Shown piece by piece: positions 25,501 to 38,241 of a stretch of DNA of 64,000 nucleotides. Location of the stretch: NCBI GenBank assembly GCA_905250115.1, contig CAJNOI010000118.1, positions 173,008 to 237,007 of the forward strand, written 5' to 3'. The notes under the pieces are model-generated. The model worked only from the letters and a program-made list of their open reading frames with translations, ran no database searches and was not told where the DNA came from. The stretch's first letter is position 1, and each line of letters opens with the position of its first letter. The stretch is from Adineta steineri (Eukaryota > Rotifera > Eurotatoria > Adinetida > Adinetidae). Both the position numbers and the translations under genes were made by a program.

Positions 25501-26690
25501 GAATTAGTAGAACTATTTTAGATTAGTATATGAAACATGAAATGACAGATTTTATTATAAACTTAGTAATAGAAAATGTTGTCTTTGTCGAATTAGAAGT
25601 AAATTAATTCTATCGTGTTTTACATTATAATTCTCATGAGTCTTGCATTACAAATCTTCGCATGTATAGCCTTTTTTTTTTACATTCACACGATATTAAT
25701 GTTATTGTAATAGTTTATTAATAACAGGAAAATATATACACAAATAAAAACAATATAACCTTCATTTAATCAATATATAGATTAATTATAGATCTAATAT
25801 TTTCTAAATTATATAAGGACGGATATATTTTTTTAAATTCGTTCGTTGATAAGTTGATACTAAATTTTGATCATCATTCATATTGTCCAAAATTCATCGA
25901 AGAACTCAAATCATGAATTGAATATGAGCTCTATATTTAATATTATAGAATAAATCAAAAATAAATTGTCTGTATACATTTATTTTAAAAGACAATTGAT
26001 ATATAAACCATACGTTACACTATATCCAATTAGTCACTTGAGTACATACAGGCTTTGAATACTATCTTTTTTCATACATATCTTGAGATCTTATCTATGT
26101 TATTAATAATTTTTTTCTCGAAACTAAAATATATATATATATCATACATTTTTTTTTCTAGAATATTCTCGGTGACGGCATGGATTGCCACAGTAAGTCT
26201 AATCATATATAAATTTTGATTCTTTTTTTTTATGAAATTATATATTTGTTTTTCAGTGCTTGCTCTTAAACAAGTGGCACGTGATAATAATCTTCCAATG
26301 CCAGATTTATTTCTTGATCCTGGTTATGCATTAAGTAATCATTTTAGTTTATCAACAAGTCAAGTAACAACAAATATCAATGATTCATTTATATGTTATG
26401 GTGCAGTTGTACCTGATGGTTACGGTTGTTCATACAATGTTCGTTCCGATTATATTCTATTTTGTATTTCATCATTTAAAAATTGTTCAACAACAAATTC
26501 TCGAGAATTTGCTGATTCATTAACAGATACACTCTATGAACTTCGTGATCTATGTACACTTGTACAACGACAACAACAAACAATAGCATTACGACGACCT
26601 TCATATGCTGCTCGACAATCTATTTCATCTGCCTCAATAGAATTAAATGAATACATTAATAATAATAATAATAGCAATAATGAAAACTAA
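22562..26690 (+). CDS. CHAT: Choline O-acetyltransferase
   Basis: Eleven coding exons: 22562-22666, 22731-22928, 23009-23127, 23187-23240, 23306-23670, 24446-24761, 24815-24946, 25002-25124, 25177-25381, 26162-26192, 26257-26690. They give 693 residues, similar to vertebrate ChAT. It transfers acetyl from acetyl-CoA to choline in cholinergic terminals. Family marks in order: GLPHLPVPDLDATLTKYL, the block FCMEQYYRLFSCYR, NRDSLDLIERC, NRWYDKTMQFIIG, YEHSPAEA with the catalytic His, TYESASTRRFHFGRVDNIR, and YGAVVPDGYGCSY..ILFCISSF. The first coding exon begins 34 bases after a splice acceptor with no promoter-like spacer, as expected for a leader shared with VAChT. The C-terminus ends in an Asn run. 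Confidence 0.95.
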
Positions 26691-26739
26691 TAAAAAAAGA
26701 AACGAAACTATCACAATATGCATTGTCTTTTTAACGTAT

Positions 26740-27851
26740 TTAAGATTTACGTGCAAGAAAAAAGAAATAAGGTGTGAAGATGCCACTTTTACCACCGCGT
26801 GTTAAACCTACAGCTGCTTTTTCGAGAATTTCAAGTGTTCCAATAGTACCCTCAGCAGCTAATTTAGATTTTTCCATAGCCCAAACCATATTACGTGTTA
26901 CCCATCGACCAAGTGTAGTTGTACGAAAACTTGCTAATGAAAAGTATGAATCACCACCTATAAATGGTTGATACCAAGGAATATCACCTTCAGGTATTAT
27001 ACGACTTTCTTCAATTGTAAAACCAACTGATTTTAAATCATCAACTAATTCATCTGTTGATTTTAAATCAGGTAACCCATCACCTTCTTCAATCAAACGT
27101 TTTGTTTCAAGATGTTCGGAATTTTGTTTATCATATTTATCAGTCATACACCAATCATAACCAATAAATGAACCACCTGGTTTAAGTACTCGATTAACTT
27201 CAGCAAAACATTTAGCCTAATGAAGTCATAAAAAAAAGATATAATTCATTTTTTTTTAAAAATAAATAATATAATAAAAATACCTTCTCTGGTGCATGGC
27301 ATGCCGCTTCAATAACATAAACATGATCGAAAGTATTATCTTCAAATGGTAATTGCATAAAATCACCTTGAATAAACTGACAATTAGCGGGCACACCTAA
27401 AATAAATTTAAAAAATTTTCTTCTTACAAAAGAAAAATATGATATTCTTACCGATAGCTTTAGCGCGTTGAATTTGATATGGACTAATTGTGACACCGGT
27501 GACGTGTGCTCCACTTAAGTATGCAATACGTCTCAATGGTCCTCCAACTCCACAACCTATGTCAAGTACTTTATCGCCAGGTTTAAGATTCATTCTTAAT
27601 GCTAAATAAGATTCATGTCGTTGAATTGATTCTGACAATGTTTCACCACGAAATCGATTTGCAAAATGAAAACTTTGACCCCAACCATATTCATAAAAAT
27701 CTGTTGATAAACTATAATAATTCGTTACCAATGTTTTATATTCTTCTTTTCGTTTATCGACAGATGCTGAATCTTGAAATAATTCATTATATGATGAAAC
27801 TTCTTTTTTAACAGCTTCATGTGAACGTTGTATTACCGTTTTTTCTGTCAT
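26740..27851 (-). CDS. Sterol 24-C-methyltransferase (SMT/ERG6 family)
   Basis: Three exons, 27851-27452, 27396-27284 and 27216-26740, 329 residues. It uses S-adenosylmethionine to alkylate the sterol side chain at C24. Family marks: the sterol-binding region YEYGWGQSFHFANRFRGE, SAM motif I VLDIGCGVGGPLRRIA, the motif IEAACHAPEK (fungal/plant IEATCHAPE), NRVLKPGGSFIGYDWC, and the C-terminal Sterol_MT_C domain (GRWVTRNMVWAMEKSKLAAEGT). Length is slightly below the ~350-380 of fungal and plant enzymes because the N-terminus is short. Most animals lack SMT. Spliceosomal introns and local AT-rich codon usage show a resident nuclear gene, not contamination. It is convergent with ChAT, 49 bp between stops. 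Confidence 0.93.
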
Positions 27852-30254
27852 TGTTAATGTGAAACACTAGTTTATCTGTAGGTTTTATAGGTTTTATATG
27901 GCGTGATAGTCAGTAGATATCTCTCTCTTTAAATAGGTGTAAAAGTAGGTTATTTATTCAGGCAAAATTGTTGATTCGTTAGAGGACGCTCGAATCGATA
28001 AAGAATAAACAGTTGATTGTAGCTATGCGGAACGCATAAGTAAAGGAAAGGAAAGGAATGCATGACAACGAACTGAACACAAGATGGTGACAATTTTTCC
28101 GGAAAGAATGAATCACGTATCAGGATGTACTTAATAAATAGGAAAAAAAAACATTAATATGTCAGGATTTTTTTTAGCTGATTACTCTTTGAAATGTTTG
28201 TGTATGATATTTTACTAATAGAATATTGATGGTAACTTTCGTATATTAAAGGAAGTAAAAATGAGAAGAAAAAAAAAAGTTCGAGAGAAGGTGACAAAAA
28301 TAAAAGACGACAATGTTTTTTTCTCTTCTGGCATAGTAAAACAAATAAAAGAATTTACTGAATCAGTAAATGTACTTTTTTTGTTTGATTTTAGTAGTGG
28401 TTAGAGTGTTAGAAATTTTGTTTTGTTATGCAAATAAATCATTTCATTCATTTTAAAGACAATTTTCTTTTGTATTATATAAAAAAGAAAAGCTTTTTCA
28501 ATTTTTCATTTTATCGCCGCAGTGAATGAATTGATGTACATAGAATTAACCAGGTATGAATGTTTATATATAGATAATATTATAAAATCTTTATTCGAAT
28601 ACATATATTTATAATTAATATTAAGAATCATTTTATCATGAAAGAATAAAGTATATATATATACTTTGTCTCGTGTTTTATAATTAGATGAATAATTTTA
28701 GTTGTTATTGTAGAATTTGTTTAGACTGACGTTTTTATGGTTTCTTTCTACTTACTTTTCTTTTTCTTTTTTTTTTGTATATTAACGTTTACATAAAGAA
28801 ATGAAAGGGTAATACAAATAACAACATACTGTTTTTTAAATTATGAGTACTATGTTTGATATTAATAGATGAAAACATTATGAAAAATTTTTCGTCGAGA
28901 ATAAAAACAACAACAACAGTATAAATAATAATGAGAATTTAATCATTTTCATTTAAGTATATATTAAAATGAAAGATTATCCGACGACCTTCTCGGTTAT
29001 TCTTTTCTATATGTATATGTGACATATACATTGATATTAAATGAATACTGACTGAGATTATGGACAGCATCGGTAGAGTTTGTCATCTTATTTTATAATA
29101 ACCTTCGTATCGTTCATCAGTATTCATCTTATTATTATATATTTTCTTCTCATATATCACAATCTTTTAAACACATTAAGATGAATATATGACAAAAAAA
29201 TGCATAGGGCACGTTAAGATCTAATTTCAAAATGTAATTTTCAATGTTTTAATACAAACTTTTTTTAGTTGTCATTTCTTTCAGATTTAAGATGTAAGTA
29301 AGTTGACAAATAATCTTTCATTTTTCTTTCTTTCTTTGTACGATTATTATATTCATACTCTCGAACATACTTCTTTTTGATTGACTAACTACAAACAAAT
29401 GTCCCGTGCCATTGAGACTATCGAACACTTATTCTTATGAGTGTGTTGAGAGATCACTTTTTCTTTTAATATTTTTCATTGAGACGAATAATAATAAGAT
29501 GTGTGTAAGGAGAACTTTTTTTTTTTTAAAGAAGTAACAAAGAAAAAGAAAAGCCCTTAAGTCATTAACAGCTTTCACATATGCATCAAGGTCACTGTCT
29601 CATAATAAAAGTTTAAAGATCTTACAAGATCATGAAAAATTTCAACAAACTTCTAAAAGTTTATTTGATTTCTTTTTTCTGTCATAATACTATGCTCTAT
29701 GACATTTACATCATATTTGAATATTTGATTTGTTATATGTATCCATCATATTTATTGTATTTTATACGATATTTTTAAGTATTCATATTTCATTTCACTA
29801 TATTTTTGAAGTAGTTACTCAAAAATGTGTCTAATATTAGAATATAATATCAGATGTTTAGTTTTTTTTATATTACAGATGGAATGAGGGGTAGGCTGAT
29901 AAATTGTTAGATCAATATTGGCCTTCTAGGTTTCTATAGAAGTTATCGTTTAGTGTTCATATTGGTAGAGAACAGAAAACATGTTGTCAGATTGACAAAA
30001 CATGATTTTTCTCAGTTTTTTTTTTCTATTATTAATTGAAGAGAAAGTTGGTGAATCGATGTATAGGTGTACCTTATATTAAATACATATTATCGATATG
30101 AAAAACGAATTTATGTGTATTAGTAATGGTATGATTATTCATTGATACGTTATTCTTTATAATCGATGTAAAAACAAAAAAATAAATCTTTGTTTCTTTA
30201 TGATTTTAGATTTACAAATAATTTTTTTATCTATTGGTATGATCGACAGTTGCA
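27852..30254. other. Divergent intergenic region
   Basis: 2.4 kb between the SMT start (-) and the WSC gene start (+). AT-rich with A/T runs and a short (TA)n near 28652. No coding frame or RNA gene is supported; it should hold both promoters. Confidence 0.5.
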
Positions 30255-33200
30255 ATGAGAGCACTATTTTTGCTCTATTATTTATTCGTTCAACTGACGT
30301 TTACTTACAGTATGTCAAAAAAGAAATATTAAAAAAAAAACACATTTATTTTCATATTTATTATAGGTCTTAATCAATATTTGGGTTGTTTTATTGATCA
30401 ACTTGATAATCGTGATTTGCAAATATTTATCGGTGACTATGAACAATTAACTCCAGCACAATGTATTATTGCTTGTCGAGAGAGAAATTATGATTATGCA
30501 GGTATACAATATGGTAATGAATGTCGTTGTGGACAACAATATGGAAAATATGGTCGAGTATCAGAAGATGAATGCAATTATGCCTGTAAAACATCTGAAA
30601 AGTGTGGTGGTGACTATCGAAATAGTATTTATAGCGTAATTGAATCTGTTGATAGATCTAAAACAGGTATGTCTTTTTTTTATATTAGTTAAAGAATATA
30701 TAATAAAAGTAAAAAACGGTACTATTTAGACGCGATATGTTTAAATACTGTTGTTGGTTATCAAGGTTGTTTTAGTGATGCAACATTAATTACTCTAACG
30801 GGTTTTGTGAATTCAATCGAAGAATGCGTTTCACGCTGTGCTATCAACTATAATTATGCAGGGATAGTGAATGGGTAAGTAAAGCTTATTATAATAAATA
30901 GAATTTAACTGAAATTTGTGTTATTCTATAATATAACAAAAATAACTATATTATATTTTGTTTATAGTAATTTATGTCATTGTGGTGATGATTTAAATGA
31001 ACCATCTGTGAATACATTTCTATGCAATATTCCATGCAATGGCAGTCGAAATAATATGACGATTGATTGTTGTGGTGGTTTAGATGTACTCAGTGTCTAT
31101 GATGTTAAAAGCTATCGTTAGTACAAATAAATGATAAATTTAGTATATCTTGTATTTTTTAGAATATCCTTCACCAGATGATCGATCTAAAATCAATGTT
31201 CGAGGTAAATATATTCATTTTTAGACAGTTAAATGTATAAAAATAGTTATATAGTTAGTCATAATTTAATTTTAAATATAGAAAATAGTTTTTTTAAAAA
31301 TAATTCTCTCTTTTAATTAATTTATCTAGTGAAAAGAGCTGGTAAGAGATCTTGAAATTGTATTGCTTACAAAATGTTTTGATAAATATTAATTGTATTT
31401 TAAGTTTCATTTTATATAATGCTTATCTATATCTGTATATCTTTGATTTTGTCTACGTTTGTGTCTTCTTTATAAACATATTAACAAAAAAACTCTTTTT
31501 TAGTCGCTATAGGTTATATCAATTGATATAGCAATTAACCATTTATTTATTCATTTATAATATCAATAACAATTTCCTGTCAAAAATATACATATATATT
31601 ATGCTTCCTCTTTATTCTGCTATGCTCTCTCCTTCTGCTATGAAAACAAATACCTTATTGTACTCTATTTAACAAGAAAATATGGTTAATAGTAATTTCT
31701 GTGTATATAATATGACCAGATATTAGTCATAGTTAGTTTCTCTTGGTATTTAGATGGAGATCCAACGGCTATAACTCAAGAAACATCATCACATGCAAGT
31801 GTTATAACAACAGCAATAACATTATCTTTAAATGTTACCGATCATGCATCAACTACCAGTCATAATTTCAATCTATCCGATTCTAGTACAGCAAGTACAT
31901 TAACTACTCCACATATTACAATTGATGCAAACTCAACAATCGGTTTACTATTAACATCAATACAATCATCAAATACAACTTCATCAGTAACATTATCCAA
32001 TACTTCGTTCATTACCACTGTTCCCAATACTGATACATCAACAGTGCATCAAACAGATTCAACTCACTTAACTAATACAACAACTATTACTGTCGCGATA
32101 ACGCAATCATCATCCCATATAGATACATTACCTACAACTATCAGTACAACAACATCAATTTCAACTACAATACTAACAGCACAATCTTCGCCACATACTG
32201 ATGCAGCACAAACTAATATCATCACTATACCAATTTCATCATCATCACCACACGTAAGTACAAGAAGCAATATTGTTAAATTCATTCAACTTTAACATCC
32301 ATATTAATAATTAAATCTCTATTCTAGACAGATGCAACGACAACAGTCACAACTGGTATTTCTTCTTCAGCTGCTCATACGGATACCAGTCATATAATTG
32401 ATATCATTACATCAAATACTATTCCTATCACACAATCTTCAACAGTTATCTTGAATACTCAATCATCTTCACATATAGGTGTATCACAAGATACGAGTAC
32501 TAGCACATTTCTATCAACACACATTGACACGACAACAATAGCAAATACTGGAATAACAAATACTATGACTATATCAACTTCACCTACTATATCTACAAGC
32601 CAATCATCATCATTACATGCAGATACAAGTACTATTACATATACTACGCTACATATGGACACGACTCAAACAATGACGAACTCAGCTGTAAGTACAATTA
32701 CTACGTTGCCGACTTCACTTTTAACAATTATAAGTTCATCATTATCGCACACTGACACATCAGTAACTAGTGTATTATCATCGTCTTTACATACCGATAC
32801 AAGTCAAACACATACAGACACATCGTCCAGTACTATTACTGTGATATCCAGCTCACCTATCACTGCTACTAGTTCGTCAACAATACACACAGATACATCN
32901 NNNNNNNNNCAACGTCTAGTGTTGTTAGTAGTACGGAATCCTCAATAACTAGTTCAGTTGCTACATCAACAATAGCAAGTCAAACAACGACGATATTAAG
33001 TACGAGTAGTTCAACTGTAGCAGCTTCAGTAACAACAACTCAAACAGCTGCATCTACATTGATTACTACTAGTATAACGAACACAACAAGCGCAACCGTT
33101 GTTACTTCGTCAATATTGTCTAGTGCAAGTGTTACCGTATCTGCAACTAGTTCACTGACGACAACAACACCTTCTCAAACGTATTCAATATTTACAGGTC

Positions 33201-35402
33201 TTGTTTTTAACACTTATTTATAAATATTTTAGCTAACTAATATTAACTTTTCATTTTAGTATTCAAAGTATTTTCTCCAGCAGTCTTCAACCCAAATAAC
33301 AGTACTCACGTAGCAGCAATTCAACAAGGTTTAGTTAAGGTTATTACAGTTGGCTTTAGTTGTTTGAATGATTCATCCAATCCACAATGTATATCATCAC
33401 GACGAAGACGTCAAGCATGTCCAGCTTATAGTGTTAATATTATTCCACCGATAACACTGGTAAGTTAACAAAGATAGTACTGTATTGAATTGTTATACTG
33501 AATTTACTTTTCATATTAATACAGATATCAAATAATGGTGTTAATCCACAATTATATAGAGTAAATTATACTGTAAGTGATCTATGTACAGCCGGACTAA
33601 TATCAGCGACTCAAGTCAAAGAAGCTACCGACAAAGTACCAACGGATCAAAAAGTTGCTTTATTGGGTTATACAGTTGATGGTGATTTGGTCCAGAGTTC
33701 ATCTATCACAACGGAGCCTGCAGTTTCAGCACCTGATTCTAAATTATGGATTATTGGTGCTGTTCTTGGACCGATAGCATTTGTTTTATTACTTATTGGT
33801 ATATGTTGCTTTCTTTATTTTAAATGTCGACCAAGAGGAAATAATCCAAGCACCGCTCAGGTACATTCATAAAATTAATTTAATAGTCTGTTTTGTTCAA
33901 ACGCATCTTATTTGATTTTTCTAGGCTGTCTACAATGCTCCTAGAATGTCTCGAGTACAGGTAAATTATTTTATAGAATAAAAATAAAAGAATAATCTGT
34001 TTTTTGAATAGGATTATCAAACTATTCCAGCTGACAAAAAGAGAGATCAAGCTACACCTGCAAATAATTTTCGTGTATTAACTCAAAATGATGTTCACAC
34101 CAGTAATACAGCATCAGCTCAACATTTTACACCTATAGAATTACAAAAACCTTTAAATAATCAACCACAATATCCGGCATCAGTTGAAATACCTATGCAA
34201 GAAATACGTCGTCAAAATGATGTTGAACGTTGGAGAAATAAACTTCGTTTACAAGAAAAATTTGAAGTAATTTATATACATTTGTTTTCATAGAGATAAT
34301 CGAATAAAAAAAAATTAATTTTTGTTTTAGGAACGTTATGCAGATCCAATAACTGATCTTGATCGACTTCATAATTCATCAATGGAAAACAAAATAACAC
34401 CACCTAGTAAGTAAAAATCATTTGTTTTATTAATAGAAATGAGACAAAATGTTAAACTTATTTTTTTCTTTAGATACAAATCGTTCTATGCCATTACAAC
34501 ATGATACTCGAGCATTCGAAGCGAACGTTTCAAATATGTTTATTCAACCAGTTAATGAAATGAATATGTATGGACAAACATTAGCTGCACGTCGTAGACC
34601 TTTAGCTTCAGAAATTGAAGAAGGACGAAATCAATTACATCGTCTATTAGATGAAGTACTTGATAAAACTGAACCAATTCAACCGATTCCACCATATAAT
34701 CCTGATTCGGAAACTGAAAGACGAAAAAATCGTCGTCAACGACGTCGTGTTCATTCGACTACCTACGATCCAAGAAATTCTTCGATAGGTCCTGGTAATC
34801 TACATGGTCATCATATACCTGTCATACCTGAATTATCGGAACGTCCTGATCCATCTCTTTTACGTCATCATTATAGTCCATATGAAGCAGGTGATCGTGC
34901 TTATGAAATTGAACGTTATGCACCTGTTGCATTAAAACCTAAATATACGTCTGATGATACTGATATCAGACAACGTTATGGTCAATCATCTTATCGATCA
35001 AATCCACCTTTATTTTATGATGATTCAAGATTAACTGCTGGAAATGTCATATCACCTGATGTATATACTGTTCAAAATCATCAAACTCGTATGCGTCATA
35101 ATCTACAACGTCAACATAGATTCAATGAAAATGAAGTTTATATTGATACCATACCAAAACAACGAGATGGACCACGTCTACTAGTACAAAATGCATGGTC
35201 AACAAGTGAAGAAGATAATAACAATGCATTTCAATTAAAACCATCAGATTTAAATAATGATGCACCAAAACGTAATGACTTTCATGATGAATATCTAATT
35301 GCTAAACAAAGTGTTGTGAATACAAAAAATTTAATATCATCAATACAAGATGAATTACAACAAATCGTTGGTGAACCACCATCTGACAATTATCATGCGT
35401 AA
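30255..35402 (+). CDS. WSC-mucin type I membrane protein, KIAA1549-like membrane region
   Basis: Coding exons: 30255-30309, 30367-30666, 30730-30874, 30968-31116, 31163-31204, 31330-31341, 31754-32253, 32328-33197 (with a 10-N gap), 33260-33459, 33525-33860, 33925-33960, 34012-34266, 34331-34406, 34474-35402. Order of domains: signal peptide MRALFLLYYLFVQLTFTYS; two WSC-like Cys modules (YLGCFIDQLDNRD..., VGYQGCFSDATL...); ~500 residues of Ser/Thr mucin stalk; a SEA-like membrane-proximal domain containing SSRRRRQA, a furin-type site; one transmembrane helix (LWIIGAVLGPIAFVLLLIGI); and a ~450-residue cytoplasmic tail with basic ERRKNRRQRRR. The LGYTVDGDLV and EIEEGRNQLHRLLDE segments recall the KIAA1549 family; that link is tentative. 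WSC modules suggest glycan binding. It is probably a surface glycoprotein. Confidence 0.8.
31330..31341 (+). other. 12-nt microexon in the WSC gene
   Basis: TGAAAAGAGCTG between a TTATCTAG acceptor and a GGTAAGAG donor. It adds four residues (Val-Lys-Arg-Ala; the final G starts the next codon) and keeps phase 1 to 1, so it could be skipped without a frame change. Confidence 0.55.
32900..32909. other. Assembly gap (10 N) in the mucin exon
   Basis: Ten Ns interrupt the Ser/Thr-rich exon. The frames on the two sides disagree by the nominal gap length, so the true missing length is not 10. The repeat region is probably collapsed here. Confidence 0.95.
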
Positions 35403-35967
35403 AATATATATATTTTTTTCATGTGTGATATAACTTTAATGTTAAGAATAATGCTTATTCATTGAAGTGAAAATAAAACAATATTTTTTTTTCTTCTTTT
35501 GTTTTCATTTATTTTGCTTTATTTTGCATATGTGAATGTTTGTTTGCTTTTTTTATAGGGGAAAATTTTATTTATTTACAACGAAATGTATTTTCTTTTT
35601 TCAATATAATTCAGCTGTCTTTGTGTTCGTATTGTTGTAAAAAAATAAATATTATTTACATGGTTTTTATTTGAAAATATTCTTCTTTTTATTTTATAGA
35701 TTACTTTCGATTCCACTGTTAATACTCAAGTATAAATACAGTATCAATCGGAAGACATCGACATCGGTTTATTCGATGTAGTATTCAAATCTTGTTATGT
35801 TTAGAATAGAAACAATCATATCGAATAATGTTATTTCTTGATAATAAAATTTGTCTGAGATGTTTGTAAAACTCTTTATTAATTATGAAAATAAGATAAG
35901 ATAACATTTTTTTCCTTTATTTAATAAATACAATGAATAACATTAAGGCTAAAAAGAAAAGAAAAAT
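35403..35967. other. Convergent 3' ends, no gene
   Basis: 565 bp between the stops of the WSC gene (+) and CCNH (-). T-rich, with AATAAA-type signals on both strands (for example 35645 on plus). Nothing else was seen. Confidence 0.5.
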
Positions 35968-37274
35968 CTAGTTAAAGAATAAATCAATAAAATTATTTAC
36001 CAAATTTCTCGCTTCATAATCAGTTATTGTTTGAAATTGTTCGAGACGTTTCTTTTTATATTCATCTGAACGTGGATCATTATTTATATTATAACATTTC
36101 TCTAATTTTTCCAATATTTGTTTAACTTCACTTTTTTTAAATTTCGTTGATGTATTAACAACATTTGCAATTACTAAACGAATAAAAACAAAACATTCTT
36201 GTCTTTCCGTTCATCTAAGTAAGATAAGAATAGAGCTATTTTATTTACATTTGATTGTTTCTTTTATTTTTTGCATTTGAATTGATTCTAAAGAACCATA
36301 GACATGTTTAAGAATATATTCATCAATATTAACTGCTGCTTTAACTGAAGCAAATACTAATGCCGTAAGAGCAATCTAGATAAAAATGAAGATTCGATTT
36401 GTTGTGGGTTTGTATTTAAAAATTTATATTTTACCTGTGATGGTGGAAAAAGAAAATAAACATCTGTTATTAGAGTTTTATCAAGAAATTCATAACCAGT
36501 TAAACGTAATCGATCGGCATCATTGACATTATCACGTAAATAATGAGTCTAGATGTAGAAGAAAAAGAATTGAATTATACAGAGACAAATTTTTGGTAAA
36601 TAATGATAAAATCATCAAATTGTACCTTTAAATCAATAATAAGCCCTTCGAATGGTCTATGTGCAGTATGGATAACAAGTTGAAAATCAAGTTTTTCAAT
36701 AAGTAATAATTCATATGATAAAACAATATCAGCTGTTTGATCAATATTCGTACTATTTTTAATATTTCCAAGGAAATCGATTATAGATATTCTTAATTCT
36801 TCTGTTTTACATGTTAAATACACACATATTAAACTAAATGGAAAAAAAAGAAATGAAAATTTTCTTTCAAAAATAAATTCTTTACTATATATCTCGTGGA
36901 TGATAATCCATAACAGAATTATTTAAATAGAATCGTTTAAAATATTGCATACAAACAGCCTATAAAAACAAAAAAAAGTTTTTTTTCTAAACAGAAATTA
37001 TCAAATATACAATAGCCATTTTAGTCATTGGTGGTTCAAATTTTTCACAAAAATCTTTTAATTGTAATTCATAATAACGTAAGACCATAGCTTCTTCATC
37101 AACCGTTAAACAATCTTTAGATTTCTAGTTTTAAAATAAAGAATTAATAGTTATATACATTATTTGTCTTCTTACTTGTTTTTGAATATAATCACCATTC
37201 GCTTTTGTACGTAATTCTTTTAATTGTTCGACAGTAAATAACCATTTATTATATTGTGTGCTTAAATGATACAT
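35968..37274 (-). CDS. CCNH: Cyclin H
   Basis: Seven exons: 37274-37176, 37124-37011, 36959-36886, 36833-36626, 36548-36435, 36375-36249, 36173-35968. They give 313 residues (human 323). Partner of CDK7 and MAT1 in the CAK/TFIIH complex, acting in CDK activation and RNA polymerase II CTD phosphorylation. Marks: N-terminal MYHLSTQYNKWLFTVEQL, then KRFYLNNSVMDYHPRDI, YLTCKTEELRISI, the cyclin-box core ELLLIEKLDFQLVIHTAHRP followed by FEGLIIDLK, and a basic-acidic C-terminal helix region. Its ATG directly follows the NUDT22 stop codon; the acceptor-like TTTATTTTTTTAG just before it suggests SL trans-splicing of a downstream operon gene. Confidence 0.93.
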
Positions 37275-38241
37275 CTAAAAAAATAAACGAGAATATGTAG
37301 TTAAAGTAGCATGACAAGCAGGTGTAATTGAAATGATTGTTGAAGAAGGATTTAAAAGATCAGAGATTTTATTAAGAGGCCAAAATTTAAGTTCAGTAGA
37401 TTCAAATGCTTCGCTTTGTGTCTGAAGATTATAACGTTGTTGTAATTCTTGTGATGTCATTGATGTTCTAGAAGAAAATATATATGTCTTATGAGTTTCT
37501 TGTGGAAAAAATTAAGTCAATGAAATATATCCCTACCGAAGACAAGATTCAACAGAGGGTCGACCATATTGATTCAAATTTCGAGTAATAGCAAGAACAT
37601 AAAAAGATGAATCAACAAGAAGACTATTTCGGTCAACATTTGTTTCATCAACACACTCAGCAATAGTTGATGAATGAATTTCTTCAATAATATCTTCTTG
37701 TGAATATGATTTTAAATTTCTAGAAAAAAAGAAAATAAACAGTTTTTTATAAAATTTATTTTTACTTTGGTTCAGCATGACCACCAGGTATATCATAGAG
37801 ATTTGGTGAATCAACGCAATTAGAATTTCGTTTGATTAAAACAATAAAATCATCGGATGTTATCAGAATAGATCCAACACCAAGAGGATGTGATAAATGA
37901 TCTTCTGTTATATGTTGACGAATTTCAGTAGGTAAACTTTGTTGTTGAGTACAAATAAATGATTTATAATCAGTTAAACCCAGATTAAGAACAAAATGAA
38001 ATGAATTATCATCATCATTCATTTTTTTATCAATAGAATGTAAACGAAATTTCGATTCATTGTATAAAACACGTCCTGGTTTAACGACACTAAGTAATTG
38101 ATTCCATCTCTCATCTAACTGCTTCTGAATATCATTTGGTAATGGTTTAGCATTATACAACTCAGTATTAAAATTAACTAAAAATTCATTGAATTTCAAT
38201 GGTTTTTTTAAATTTAATAAATCGATCCAAGCAGATGACAT
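37275..38241 (-). CDS. NUDT22: NUDT22-like Nudix protein (UDP-sugar pyrophosphatase)
   Basis: Three exons, 38241-37766, 37719-37537 and 37467-37275, 283 residues (human NUDT22 is 303). NUDT22 hydrolyses UDP-glucose/UDP-galactose to UMP and sugar-1-phosphate. Seen here: LGVGSILITSDDFIVLIKR, NLYDIPGGHAEP at the Nudix position, and a following helix (EDIIEEIHSSTIAE) in place of the canonical REUXEE box, as in NUDT22, which departs from the classic motif. The last residues Leu-Phe-Phe-stop are encoded by a TTATTTTTTTAG tract that also looks like a splice acceptor. A GTTTTTAG acceptor lies 14 bases before its ATG. Confidence 0.85.
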
